Below, one piece after another: positions 24,095 to 31,924 of a stretch of 45,393 nucleotides of DNA. The stretch's first letter is position 1, and each line of letters opens with the position of its first letter. Under the pieces are notes generated by a model. That model was not told where the DNA came from and ran no database searches. It saw only the letters and a list, made by a program, of their open reading frames with translations. Made by a program: the position numbers and the translations under genes. The DNA is from a virus, in the IMG/VR virus record IMGVR_UViG_3300047440_000359, positions 1-45,393 of that record. One strand, given 5' to 3'.

Positions 24095-24388
24095 TTACAT
24101 AGCCGGTCGGTTGGGTTGGGTTTCTAGGAACCGGCCGGCTTCGCAGCCGGCTTCGATCCAGGGGTCGTCCAGACACACCAGCACCGTGGCCACATCGAGC
24201 TCGAGCACGTCCGCGATGAGCGCGATGGTGCGCAGGTCGGTCTGGTGCAGTCCTCGCTCGATGCGACTCATGATCGGGCGGTGGGTGTCAATCCGCTTAG
24301 CGAGCTGTCGCTGCGTCAACTCGGCGTCGAGGCGCAGCTCGCGAATGCGGGCGCCCACCCGAAGAGCCACGTCGGCGACGGGCGTCAT
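24095..24388 (-). CDS. XRE-family transcriptional regulator
   Basis: The 97-residue protein is one HTH_3 domain: ALRVGARIRELRLDAELTQR, QLAKRIDTHRPIMSRIERG, then LRTIALIADVLELDVATVL. This is a typical Cro/CI-type fold. It lies in the minus-strand early operon rather than beside the operators at 25293-25362, so it may be a second regulator, for example of middle or late genes. Its ATG overlaps the stop of the small gene upstream. Confidence 0.88.
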   Translation of the reverse strand: MTPVADVALRVGARIRELRLDAELTQRQLAKRIDTHRPIMSRIERGLHQTDLRTIALIADVLELDVATVLVCLDDPWIEAGCEAGRFLETQPNRPAM

Positions 24389-24627
24389 GCTGCCCCCGGA
24401 GCCAGCCGCACCGGCCGGCAGTAGGCGAGGGCGGGACAGCGGCGCAGATACCGCACGCTCCAGTGCGTCTGCTCGCCCAGGCGCGGCAGCGACACCAGCG
24501 CAACGCCCCAGTCGTCGATGGACAGGACCATGCCGCGCAGCACGCGCCCGCGACGGCGCAGCGGGCGGCGCGCGGCGTCAACCAGCACCACCGCGTCACC
24601 GAGGCTGATGGGGCGGGCGTCACGCAT
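24385..24627 (-). CDS. Small hypothetical protein (SH3-like pattern)
   Basis: The ATG at 24627 is used; the frame extends upstream only as a shadow. The 80-residue protein has a short-strand pattern (LGDAVVLVDAARRPLRRRGR, VLRGMVLSIDDWGVALVSLP) like small SH3/KOW-type barrels. It is coupled by ATGA to the XRE gene. Function unknown. Confidence 0.65.
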   Translation of the reverse strand: MRDARPISLGDAVVLVDAARRPLRRRGRVLRGMVLSIDDWGVALVSLPRLGEQTHWSVRYLRRCPALAYCRPVRLAPGAA

Positions 24628-24844
24628 CGCGATCCCTCGCCAGCATCCTGAGGATGTGGCTGCGCTGGCGGGCGTCCTTGTCGTCGTAGACGTGGAACAG
24701 GCGCCCGCGAACGCATCGGCGACAGCCGTTCTCTGCGGCGTCGACCCAGGAGCCATTCGTCGTGCTCGTCCCGAGGGCGACACCGACCGCGAATCCAACC
24801 ATCGCGATCAGGAGAGCGACGCCGAGCGAAATCTCAGTCGTCAT
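24620..24844 (-). CDS. Small single-pass membrane protein
   Basis: The 74-residue protein has an N-terminal membrane segment (residues 5-27, ISLGVALLIAMVGFAVGVAL) and a cytoplasmic or periplasmic tail with GCRRCVRGRLFHVYDDKDAR, including a CxxC pair. It overlaps both neighbours, as is usual in this operon. Function unknown; an early membrane role is possible. Confidence 0.65.
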   Translation of the reverse strand: MTTEISLGVALLIAMVGFAVGVALGTSTTNGSWVDAAENGCRRCVRGRLFHVYDDKDARQRSHILRMLARDRDA

Positions 24845-25041
24845 GGCTTGCGCCCAGCGTAAAGACAGCAGCTCGCAGACGGCGCGCTCCCGGGAGGTGA
24901 GACGCCACGCGCCTGCGAGCTGCTGACCACACGCGCGCAGTAAGCGGGCAAGCCCACTCTGGACGCGCGCAAACCTGAGTGTGAGACGGAGACGAGTGTC
25001 TGTGTCACGGTGTGCCCCCCGGCTTCCGTGGTTGTCGTCAC
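24841..25041 (-). CDS. Possible small protein
   Basis: A 66-residue frame (start MTTTTEAGGHTV) ends with a TGA that overlaps the next ATG, which fits operon style. It has no clear ribosome site, its composition (Ser, Ala, Cys) is weakly coding, and I recognise nothing in it. It may instead be untranslated leader DNA between the Cro-like gene and the membrane gene. Confidence 0.35.
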   Translation of the reverse strand: MTTTTEAGGHTVTQTLVSVSHSGLRASRVGLPAYCARVVSSSQARGVSPPGSAPSASCCLYAGRKP

Positions 25042-25061
25042 ATCAAGAAAAGAGGGCGCGA

Positions 25062-25280
25062 TCAGGCGACGCGGCGAGGCTCGCTATCGAGCGCATCGCA
25101 GTCCGTCAGCTCAGCGACAGAAACAGCGCCGCCCGTCGCGCGCGAAATCAGCACAGCGACCTTGAGGCCGACCTTGTGTCGCTTCGCGCGATTGACGCTG
25201 TGCCAGGAGACGCCGCTGTCTCGCCACACCCGCGTAAGTGCGCCGTGCGGTTGCTGTTTTAGCCACGTCGGAAAGTCCAT
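25062..25280 (-). CDS. Cro-like DNA-binding protein
   Basis: The ATG at 25280 gives a 72-residue protein (MDFPTWLKQQPHGALTRVWR, then GVSWHSVNRAKRHKVGLKVA), a small HTH protein of the YdaS/Cro type. It is the first gene of the minus-strand early operon and is divergent from the repressor. Its promoter region overlaps operator A. There is no Shine-Dalgarno, and the promoter layout matches that of the 26419 gene. I infer a Cro role: to turn off the repressor during lytic growth. Confidence 0.72.
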   Translation of the reverse strand: MDFPTWLKQQPHGALTRVWRDSGVSWHSVNRAKRHKVGLKVAVLISRATGGAVSVAELTDCDALDSEPRRVA

Positions 25281-25292
25281 CACGAAAAACGT

Positions 25293-25307
25293 ATGCGCTT
25301 TCCGTAT
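25293..25307. promoter_or_regulatory. Operator A, over the Cro-side early promoter
   Basis: The 15-base site is ATGCG-N5-CGTAT on the plus strand, that is ATACG-N5-CGCAT read toward the Cro-like gene. It overlaps a minus-strand promoter candidate: TTGC about 20 bases upstream and CATACG nine bases before the ATG. The same layout is found at operator C. Confidence 0.65.
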
Positions 25308-25347
25308 GAAAAGCAATCCGCGAACGCTCGACGGTCCCCGCCGTGAT

Positions 25348-25362
25348 ATGCGATAACCGTAT
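25348..25362. promoter_or_regulatory. Operator B, touching the repressor start codon
   Basis: The site is ATGCG-N5-CGTAT and ends at the base before the repressor ATG (25363). A -10-like GATAAC (25352-25357) lies within it, with TCGACG 18 bases further up. If this is the promoter, the repressor mRNA would begin at or near its ATG, like lambda cI from PRM, and repressor bound at B would shut its own gene. Confidence 0.6.
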
Positions 25363-25977
25363 ATGGACGTGGTGTATGTGCGGCCCGCAGACTACGCCGA
25401 GATGATTCTGACTCCGGGGCAATACCTCGAGGTCGAGCTCGACCGGTTGGGGCTCGATAAAGCAAAGCTCGCGCGCAAGATGGGCATCCGCCAGGCAACC
25501 GTCTCTGACTGGTGCAGCGGCAAGGGAGCCTTCAACGGAAAGACGGCCGTGGCGGCGCGCAATCGTCGCGAGGTCGAACGGGTGCTTGGACTGCCCAAAG
25601 GGCATCTCGACAAGCAGTCGGAGATGACGATCCATCGCGACCGATGCGCGGAGGCGCTCGAGGAGTTCCTGAACAGTCCCATTGCTCCCAAGGACATCAC
25701 CGAGCTGGAGATGACCAATCTCAGGGACACCTTGCCTCCCATCAATCTCGAGCCGGAGCCTGATTTTTACGAGACGTACCTGTTCCTGCTCCGCAATAAG
25801 CTCAAGCCGTCCAGGTATGCAGAGGAGCTTGCGGAGAACCGAGAGCTGGCCAAGCGCGTCGAGAAACAGCTCGAAAAAGCGTACGAACCAGTAGAAGCGA
25901 AGAGCGAAGAGTTCAAAAAGAAGCGTGCGAAGCCTCCGCACAAGCCCGCTCCACAGAGGCAGCCGCGCTACAGGTGA
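25363..25977 (+). CDS. Phage repressor (CI-like, XRE family)
   Basis: The 204-residue protein has an HTH at about residues 28-65 (LDRLGLDKAKLARKMGIRQA, VSDWCSGKGAFNGKTAVAA) and a C-terminal half rich in Glu/Lys helices (AEELAENRELAKRVEKQLEK). I see no Ser/Lys peptidase of LexA type, so induction may not be by self-cleavage. The ATG at 25363 has no ribosome site; a second ATG at 25402 (codon 14) is just before the HTH. It faces away from the Cro-like gene with operators A and B between. Base composition is more A+T-rich than its neighbours. Confidence 0.8.
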   Translation: MDVVYVRPADYAEMILTPGQYLEVELDRLGLDKAKLARKMGIRQATVSDWCSGKGAFNGKTAVAARNRREVERVLGLPKGHLDKQSEMTIHRDRCAEALEEFLNSPIAPKDITELEMTNLRDTLPPINLEPEPDFYETYLFLLRNKLKPSRYAEELAENRELAKRVEKQLEKAYEPVEAKSEEFKKKRAKPPHKPAPQRQPRYR

Positions 25978-26013
25978 CCCGCAAAGAATTTGGCGCCCTT
26001 GTCGCCACCTCAG

Positions 26014-26352
26014 ATGGGTCTGTACGGTGAGCACCTAACCCCCGGGGGGAATGTGGAGCTCACCGCGCTGGAGCTGGCGAAATTCGCGAGGCTGTGGGTG
26101 TCACGCTCAGACGAGTGCGGGCATCTTCGCCTAACACGACACGGACGGATCGTGATCGGGCCGGGGGTGAGCGACGACGCAATCGCGACCGCGGCCTGCC
26201 GAGCGATGGTGGGGCGCGAGCTCGGGCGGCAGCCAACTGAGGCAGCCGTCCGCTCGCGCGTCCGTTCCTACGGGTTTCGCTACGTCGGTGGCGTGAAGCC
26301 TCTGCATCGTGCGACGAGACCCCCTATGAGCTCACGCCGCCGGTCCGCCTAG
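26014..26352 (+). CDS. Small hypothetical protein after the repressor
   Basis: The frame is open from 25990, with candidate starts at the TTG of 25990, the ATG of 26014 (used, 112 residues) and a GTG after GGGGGG at about 26051. The product contains SRSDECGHLRLTRHGRIVIG and MVGRELGRQPTEAAVRSRVR, mixed strands and helices. It is in the repressor transcript. I do not recognise it; it could be a repressor partner or antirepressor. Confidence 0.5.
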   Translation: MGLYGEHLTPGGNVELTALELAKFARLWVSRSDECGHLRLTRHGRIVIGPGVSDDAIATAACRAMVGRELGRQPTEAAVRSRVRSYGFRYVGGVKPLHRATRPPMSSRRRSA

Positions 26353-26382
26353 AAGCGCACTCACAAAGCGCAAGCCTCTGCC

Positions 26383-26410
26383 TTGCACGCGCATACGGTT
26401 TACGTATACG
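26383..26410 (+). promoter_or_regulatory. Rightward early promoter with operator C
   Basis: TTGCAC (26383-26388) and TATACG (26405-26410) are separated by 16 bases. The operator ATACG-N5-CGTAT (26393-26407), a perfect palindrome in its arms, covers the spacer and the start of the -10. The -10 ends eight bases before the ATG at 26419 and no ribosome site is present, so the transcript should be leaderless or nearly so. The layout is almost the same as on the Cro side. Confidence 0.7.
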
Positions 26411-26418
26411 CTTGTCGC

Positions 26419-26682
26419 ATGGCTCACCTACTCACCTTCGCCGGTAGTTTCGGGCGCGCTGAAGTTTCATTCCGCAACGAGCTCTGGCACGTCGCGTACA
26501 ACGGGCGTGACGACCCGTATGCGCACCTCGACCAGGCGTGCTCGGTCGCGATCAGCCTCGCCCACCACGGTGTGCCGCCCGCCCAGGGCGCTGTCGCCCA
26601 CTGCATCGCCGAGCTCGACGCCGCCACCGATCCGGCCGTGTCCGACGGGCACTACTCTGAGTGTCTGGAGGCGTGCCGATGA
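26419..26682 (+). CDS. First gene of the rightward early operon, hypothetical
   Basis: The ATG at 26419 is used; an upstream TTG start would lie inside the promoter. The 87-residue protein (MAHLLTFAGSFGRAEVSF) has RNELWHVAYNGRDDPYAHLD and a helix ACSVAISLAHHGVPPAQG. It has no clear family. Its TGA overlaps the ATG of the nuclease gene. As the first product under operator C it is a candidate early regulator or host take-over protein. Confidence 0.7.
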   Translation: MAHLLTFAGSFGRAEVSFRNELWHVAYNGRDDPYAHLDQACSVAISLAHHGVPPAQGAVAHCIAELDAATDPAVSDGHYSECLEACR

Positions 26683-27965
26683 CGAGCCCCGCGCACAAGC
26701 TGCCGCTCGCGCCACAGGAGCGCGCCAAGACGCTCACGCCGCGTTGGGACCACCGCAAGTACGGCACGCTCGACGACCCGGCGCACAAGAGTCACATGAG
26801 CTCGCTCCTCGGCGAGTTCAGCTGCACCGAGCAGTTTCGGCGCGACCGCTTGCGCGAAGTCAGCGGCGAACAGCGCGACACGTTGTCGGGAAAGACCGAG
26901 TTCGGCACCGCGGGACACGAGACCATCGCGCGCGCACTGCGCAACCCCAACACGCTCAAGGCTGTGCTCGCCGGCACGGGTACACCGTCCATCGACCAGG
27001 TGCGGTCCGTGGTCCTGCAGGAGTTTGAGCGCGTGGTTCAAGGCAAGCAGGTTGCCTGGTACGGCAAGGCTGAGCAGGACGACGTGCACAGCAGCATTGC
27101 ATGGATGTGCGAGGGGCTGTTTCGCGAGCTCCACTGGCACGTGGCGGCGGTCGAGCTGGTCGAGTCGGGCTTTATCGCTCAGCTCGGCGATCTCTTCGTC
27201 GAGGGGCACACCGACCTCGTGTACCGCCCGACGCAGAACCCCGAGGCGCTCGCGCTGACCGACTGGAAAACCGGCGGGCACAAGCCAAACCAGATCGAGC
27301 TCGATCACGGCTACGAGGGCGGGTTCTACTCCCTGGCGCTCGAGCGCGGTCTATTCCTCCCGACTCACGTGCTGCAAGGGTGGCGCGACGCAAAAGACAA
27401 GACAGTGGTCCCGCTGGATGCCGAGGACATCGCGCTGCTGAGCCGAGCGCCGAGTGACCGCGAAGCCATGCACATCGCGCTGCGCGGCATTATGCGGCGC
27501 AACCTGCACGACGAGCCCATCCCCGAGGGCGTGCGCTTCTTCGGGCAATTCCCCGAGCTCATCTATCAGACGCATCTGGCGGACTACGTGCCGTACGAGC
27601 GCAAGGGCAATAAGACCATCGAGCGAGCGGAAGACCTCGAGCACTGGTCGCGCATCACCGGTGGCTCGCGCCAAGCCGGTGACAAGGTTTCGTACGAGAA
27701 GGGCATGACGCGGGGCGGCGCTTGGATGCGGGTGAAGCGCTCGGCCGAGGACATCACGCGGCTTGAAAAGATGCTGCGCACGGTGGTCGGCTGGGTGCGC
27801 TTCGGCAAGTTCGTGCCGGCGGTCAGCGAGAAGTGCAACCGCTGCTCCTATCGGGCCCCGTGTTTGACCGATGGGTACGAGTTACGCGGCGAGGCGGCCA
27901 AGGAGCTCAACGCGGCGCTTCGCGGGCTCGACCTCGACGACTCCGACCTGAGTACGGACGACTGA
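26679..27965 (+). CDS. RecB/Cas4-like PD-(D/E)XK nuclease with Fe-S cysteines
   Basis: The 428-residue protein shows the RecB nuclease motifs: His80 in FGTAGHE, Asp179 in VEGHTDLVYR, and Asp195/Lys197 in LTDWKTGG. A Cys at 49 (EFSCTEQF) together with Cys386, Cys389 and Cys395 (CNRCSYRAPC) makes the one-plus-three Cys pattern that holds a 4Fe-4S cluster in Cas4 and AddB. Such enzymes resect DNA ends. Next to the DNA-binding and RecD2-like genes it likely belongs to a phage recombination and replication module. The start overlaps the previous gene by ATGA. Confidence 0.88.
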   Translation: MTSPAHKLPLAPQERAKTLTPRWDHRKYGTLDDPAHKSHMSSLLGEFSCTEQFRRDRLREVSGEQRDTLSGKTEFGTAGHETIARALRNPNTLKAVLAGTGTPSIDQVRSVVLQEFERVVQGKQVAWYGKAEQDDVHSSIAWMCEGLFRELHWHVAAVELVESGFIAQLGDLFVEGHTDLVYRPTQNPEALALTDWKTGGHKPNQIELDHGYEGGFYSLALERGLFLPTHVLQGWRDAKDKTVVPLDAEDIALLSRAPSDREAMHIALRGIMRRNLHDEPIPEGVRFFGQFPELIYQTHLADYVPYERKGNKTIERAEDLEHWSRITGGSRQAGDKVSYEKGMTRGGAWMRVKRSAEDITRLEKMLRTVVGWVRFGKFVPAVSEKCNRCSYRAPCLTDGYELRGEAAKELNAALRGLDLDDSDLSTDD

Positions 27966-28009
27966 CATCGGCGAAGTGATCGAGCAGCGGGCTGCTCAGA
28001 AGGAGACAG

Positions 28010-28900
28010 ATGATGGCCAAGAGTAAGGAACAGGCAGCACTCGCGCTTGCACCGCAAGACGAGGCGGCCGCGCTCGCGGTGTTCGATGACTTCAACTTCG
28101 AGAACGACGGCCTCGAGGAGATCGACGCGGAGGACATTCGCTTTGCGGTCAAGGTCTGGAACATGCGCTCGAAAAAGCCCGAGGGTGGCCTGTTTCAGGT
28201 CGACGAATTCTTTGACACGCTCACCGAGAAGACGGCGCGCGAGCTGCGCTGCGTGTTCGTGAGCCTGCACAAGACGAACGACTACGCCTACTTCGACAAC
28301 AGCACGCAGGAGACGGTGCGCGTCTGCTCAAGCTACAACCGTATCGACGGCACCCTGCGCGTTGAGCATCCGCAGCTCCACCTGGCCGAAGGCACGGTCC
28401 GCAAGTGCGAGACGTGCCCTGATTCGGAATGGCACAAGGAGCGCGACAAGGACGGCCGTGAGCGCAACGTCCGCAACTGCGCGCCAGTCTACGGCGTGAT
28501 CGGCGTCGAACTCGACGACGCTGGCAACCTGCTCAGCCCGTTCATGATTCGCTTCAAAAAGACTTCGCTGCAGCCCTTCAAGAGCTACTTGCAGAAGCAC
28601 CACATCAAGCGTCGCCAGGACCCCAAGACACGCAAGATGGTCGACGTGCCGCTGTTCGGGTACGCCGTGCGCATCACTCTCGAGGCGGACAAGGGCGGTC
28701 AATACGCAGTGCCGCTCATCGAGCGTGGCGAAATCATGCCGCGCGAGCTGCTGATCTCACTCGCGGAGCAGGTGAAGCACTTCCGCGAGATGGCGGACGA
28801 CGTCACACGCGCGGCCGAAAAGAAAGAGACGCAGCACGGCGCCGAGGGCGTCGTCGAGACGCAGGGTGAGCCGCTGCGTTCGGACGACTTCGCAGGCTGA
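28010..28900 (+). CDS. Zinc-containing single-strand-binding candidate
   Basis: AGGAG precedes the ATG at 28010 (a second ATG is at 28013). The 296-residue protein has an acidic N-terminus, a middle with KCETCPDSEWHKERDKDGRE then CAPVYGVIG, giving C-x2-C, a His and a further Cys that could hold zinc, and beta strands such as FMIRFKKTSLQPFKSYLQKH. T4 gp32 and related phage SSBs also hold zinc in an OB fold. Being between an end-resection nuclease and a helicase fits an SSB or annealing role. The call is an inference, not a recognised family hit. Confidence 0.55.
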   Translation: MMAKSKEQAALALAPQDEAAALAVFDDFNFENDGLEEIDAEDIRFAVKVWNMRSKKPEGGLFQVDEFFDTLTEKTARELRCVFVSLHKTNDYAYFDNSTQETVRVCSSYNRIDGTLRVEHPQLHLAEGTVRKCETCPDSEWHKERDKDGRERNVRNCAPVYGVIGVELDDAGNLLSPFMIRFKKTSLQPFKSYLQKHHIKRRQDPKTRKMVDVPLFGYAVRITLEADKGGQYAVPLIERGEIMPRELLISLAEQVKHFREMADDVTRAAEKKETQHGAEGVVETQGEPLRSDDFAG

Positions 28901-28933
28901 GAGCACGGCTGACCGCCGGGAGTTGGTAAGTAC

Positions 28934-29839
28934 ATGGCTGACAAGATCAAAGGTGAGCTGCAGTCCTTCACGGTTCGCACGGCGGACTTCTGGGGCACAG
29001 GCGTGGTGCGCACGAAGCACGACGGCGGCAGCGTCGCGATCGTCGGCAAGCTGGTGGGCGCGCAGCCCGGCGACACGGTCGAGCTCGAAGGCGACCTCAC
29101 CCAGCATCCGAAGTACGGCCCGCAGTTCAAGGTCCGCTCGTGCACGGTGGTGTTGCCGAGCGATGTGAGTGGCGTCGTCGGCTGGTTGGCGTCGAAGCTG
29201 CCCCAGATCTCTCGCCGGCGGGCTGAGCAGTTGGTCGAGAAGTTCGGCGTCGATGAGCTCTGGAAGCTGCTCGACGCCGGCGACGTGGGCCAACTCTGCG
29301 TGGTCGATGGCGTCACGCCCGGTCGCGCGCTCGAGATTCTTGCCGCCTACAAGGAGCACAAGGGAGAGCGCGACCGGCTGGTACGCCTGAAAACTTGGGG
29401 GCTCACCGACAACCAGATCGCGCGCGTGATCAAGGAGTGGGGCGAGAACGCCGAAGAGCGCATGAGCCAGAACCCCTACGAGTTGATGGAGTGCGTCGAC
29501 GGCTTCGGCTGGAAGCGTGCCGATCAGGTCGCGCTGAAGATGGGTATGAAGATGGACTCGCCACCTCGCCTCTCTGCCGGGCTGCTCCACGCGATGGGCG
29601 AAGCGAAGGCCGCCGGGCATTGCTTCTGGTCGCAGGGGAAGCTCGTCTCTGTCGTCACGACGAAGATCTGCGGCATCACCGACGAGAGCCTGGTGCGGCG
29701 CGCGCTCGACAGCCTGCTCGAGCGCAAGAAGCTGGTCCGGCTCGACACAAAGATCTACCTGCCCGAACTCGCCGAGGCCGAGGGCCGACTTGCCAAGGTG
29801 TTTGCGACCCGCGCGCGCAGCGCAGGAAGGGCAGCGTAA
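28934..29839 (+). CDS. RecD2-like helicase, N-terminal part (OB and helix-hairpin-helix)
   Basis: The 301-residue protein matches the front of RecD2: an OB-like region (residues 1-75, VAIVGKLVGAQPGDTVELEG), helix-hairpin-helix repeats (KFGVDELWKLLDAGDVGQLC; MSQNPYELMECVDGFGWKRA) and a winged-helix-like end. It stops at a TAA (29837-29839) where RecD2 normally goes on into the ATPase, which here starts one base later in another frame. Either two polypeptides form the enzyme or one base is missing or extra. Expected role: DNA unwinding 5' to 3' in recombination. Confidence 0.85.
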   Translation: MADKIKGELQSFTVRTADFWGTGVVRTKHDGGSVAIVGKLVGAQPGDTVELEGDLTQHPKYGPQFKVRSCTVVLPSDVSGVVGWLASKLPQISRRRAEQLVEKFGVDELWKLLDAGDVGQLCVVDGVTPGRALEILAAYKEHKGERDRLVRLKTWGLTDNQIARVIKEWGENAEERMSQNPYELMECVDGFGWKRADQVALKMGMKMDSPPRLSAGLLHAMGEAKAAGHCFWSQGKLVSVVTTKICGITDESLVRRALDSLLERKKLVRLDTKIYLPELAEAEGRLAKVFATRARSAGRAA

Positions 29840-29840
29840 C

Positions 29841-31124
29841 TTGGAACTCGACCCCTCCCAGGAGCGAGCCGTCGACCTCGTCTGCACCGCGCCCTTTGCC
29901 ATCCTCACCGGCGGACCCGGCACGGGCAAGAGCACCTGCTTGCGCGTCGCCCTCGACCGTATGGACCAGGCCCGGCAGAGCTACGTGCTGGCCTCGCCCA
30001 CCGGCAAGGCAGCGAAGCGCATGACCGAGGCCACGGGGCGACCGGCGAGCACCATCCATCGGCTGCTCGGTTGGAACCGCAATGGCTGGGAGTACGACGC
30101 GACCAACCCGCTCCCCTACGACTGCATCATCATCGACGAAAGCTCAATGCTCGACCTCGAGCTCGCCGACGCGCTGGTCGAAGCCATCGCGCCCGACTCG
30201 CGCATCGTCTTTGTGGGCGACGCGAACCAGCTGCCGAGCGTGGGCCCCGGGCGCATCCTCGCCGACCTGGTCGAGGCGGGCCTCGTTCCGGTCGCGCGCC
30301 TGACGCAGGTGCACCGCGCCGCGGCCGAGAGTTGGATCTGCAGGAACGCGCCCAAGGTCCTCGCCGGCGAGCCGCTCGAGCTCGGTACCTGCCCCGACTT
30401 CCGCTTTTACGAGGCCGATGATGTCAATGAGGCTGCGCGGCTGGTCGCGCAGATCGTCACGATGGATGAGTACCGGAGCGCTCAGGTGCTCGCGCCCCAG
30501 CGCACCACCGCGTGCGGCGTCGAGGAGCTCAACATCCACCTGCAACAGGAGCTCAATCCGCGCCGTGGTCAGCACGATGAGTGGATCCTCGGCGACAAGA
30601 CCAAGTATGCCCGCACGCTGCGTAAGGGTGACCGGGTCATTCAGACCAAGAATGACTACAACCTGATCGGCACGAACGGCGCCCTCGGCGTGTTCAACGG
30701 GGAGGTCGGTGAGATCGTCCAGGTCGGACAGGTGCTGACCGTCAACTTCGGCGACCGGCACGTCGAGTACAACCGCGGCAACGTGCTCAGGCTTGATCTC
30801 GCGTACGCGCTCACCGTGCACAAGAGCCAGGGCAGCGAGTTCGCCTGGGTCGTCTGCGTCGTGCACAGCGCGCATACGTACATGCTCACTCGGCAGCTCT
30901 TCTACACGGGCATCACGCGCGCGAAGAAGGGCGTGATCCTCGTCGGCAATCGCAAGGGTCTCGCGGCAGCGACGAGCGCGAAGGAGCCGCCGAAGCGGAA
31001 CACCGCGCTGGTCGAACGCATGCGCACGCTCGTGCTCGAGGACGTCGACAACGAAATCGCCGGCGCGGATGCAGACAACGATTCATCTGCGCTGGGCAGG
31101 ACCGCGGACGACTTGCCGTGGTGA
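29841..31124 (+). CDS. RecD2-like helicase, C-terminal ATPase part
   Basis: The TTG at 29841 is one base after the upstream TAA and AGGAAGG lies ten bases before it. The 427-residue product has the SF1B motifs in order: Walker A LTGGPGTGKST (22-32), IIIDESSML, VGDANQLPSVGPG, RLTQVHRA, LTVHKSQGSEF and FYTGITRAKKGVILVG. It is therefore a complete motor that lacks only the N-terminal domain, which the gene upstream supplies. Both parts are well conserved, which argues against decay. The end of the gene is GTGGTGA, overlapping a possible start of the next. Confidence 0.9.
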   Translation: MELDPSQERAVDLVCTAPFAILTGGPGTGKSTCLRVALDRMDQARQSYVLASPTGKAAKRMTEATGRPASTIHRLLGWNRNGWEYDATNPLPYDCIIIDESSMLDLELADALVEAIAPDSRIVFVGDANQLPSVGPGRILADLVEAGLVPVARLTQVHRAAAESWICRNAPKVLAGEPLELGTCPDFRFYEADDVNEAARLVAQIVTMDEYRSAQVLAPQRTTACGVEELNIHLQQELNPRRGQHDEWILGDKTKYARTLRKGDRVIQTKNDYNLIGTNGALGVFNGEVGEIVQVGQVLTVNFGDRHVEYNRGNVLRLDLAYALTVHKSQGSEFAWVVCVVHSAHTYMLTRQLFYTGITRAKKGVILVGNRKGLAAATSAKEPPKRNTALVERMRTLVLEDVDNEIAGADADNDSSALGRTADDLPW

Positions 31125-31150
31125 GACGCGAAGAACCTGGGAGATGGAAC

Positions 31151-31924
31151 GTGAAGATCACCAACGACGTCCCGGAGCCTGTACCAGGCCCATTCACGCT
31201 CACCGAGCGCGAGCAAGAGGAGGTTTACCAGGCCCGCCTGGAGACCAACCCGGAGCTGTACCCGGACAGCCGCACGGCCATCCTGACAGGCGCCATCGAC
31301 CGCGCGGTGAGGACACTGGGCGGCAGTGAGTGGGCCGAGACGGTCGTGCGCCCACCGAGCGCGCCGGTCACGATGGCCGAAGCGAACGAAGTCTACGGAG
31401 CTGCCGGGCTCGACCACGCGTCCTCCACCGCGAAGAACGAGCACACACGGCTAGCGCTGGAAGCCTTCCTCGCTTCTCGCTGTGCTGCGCCGCTGGTCCT
31501 TGCGCCCGCCGAGCCCCAGCCCGACGCGCCGACCCACATCCCGAGCTTGCCGGACTATTGGGACGAGCGCCGCGCCAAGCAGCAGAAGCCCGACAAGTCC
31601 CGCTGCGCCGCCGAGCTGCGGATCGCGCTGGCGCACACGTCGGCGATTCGGATCCTGGCTGATCTGCCATCGGCGACCCATTACGCCGCGGTCGCCGGCA
31701 TCGCGCAGGGAACGATTGAGCGGATCGAGAAGGTCATCGGGCAGGCCGTCCGCGACGACCGCGTCTCGCCAGGGTTCGCCGCTGAGCTACTGGAGATCGC
31801 AAGCACAGCGGGTCAGCCCGCCGCTTCCGACAAGCCCGACGACGCCTACCGGCAAGGCTTCAGCGACGGCTTCGCGCGCGGCGTCGAGTATGGGCGGGCG
31901 CTTGCGCAGCTGGGGAAGCCATGA
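31151..31924 (+). CDS. Hypothetical protein
   Basis: The GTG at 31151 has GGGAG about eight bases upstream and gives 257 residues; a GTG at 31118 in the same frame is also possible (268 residues). The protein has EVYQARLETNPELYPDSRTA near the start, a Pro-rich middle, and a helical C-terminal half with PDDAYRQGFSDGFARGVEYG. I do not know the family. It ends with an ATGA overlap into the next gene and is co-transcribed with the helicase. Confidence 0.7.
   Translation: MKITNDVPEPVPGPFTLTEREQEEVYQARLETNPELYPDSRTAILTGAIDRAVRTLGGSEWAETVVRPPSAPVTMAEANEVYGAAGLDHASSTAKNEHTRLALEAFLASRCAAPLVLAPAEPQPDAPTHIPSLPDYWDERRAKQQKPDKSRCAAELRIALAHTSAIRILADLPSATHYAAVAGIAQGTIERIEKVIGQAVRDDRVSPGFAAELLEIASTAGQPAASDKPDDAYRQGFSDGFARGVEYGRALAQLGKP

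Noticed and set aside
25111-26034. A 307-residue open frame on the minus strand over the repressor gene
   Set aside because: It is antisense to the repressor and the Cro-like gene, covers the operators, and has no domain. High G+C makes long shadow frames common.
28757-29935. 392-residue minus-strand frame over the RecD2 N-terminal gene
   Set aside because: Antisense shadow without a ribosome site or domains.
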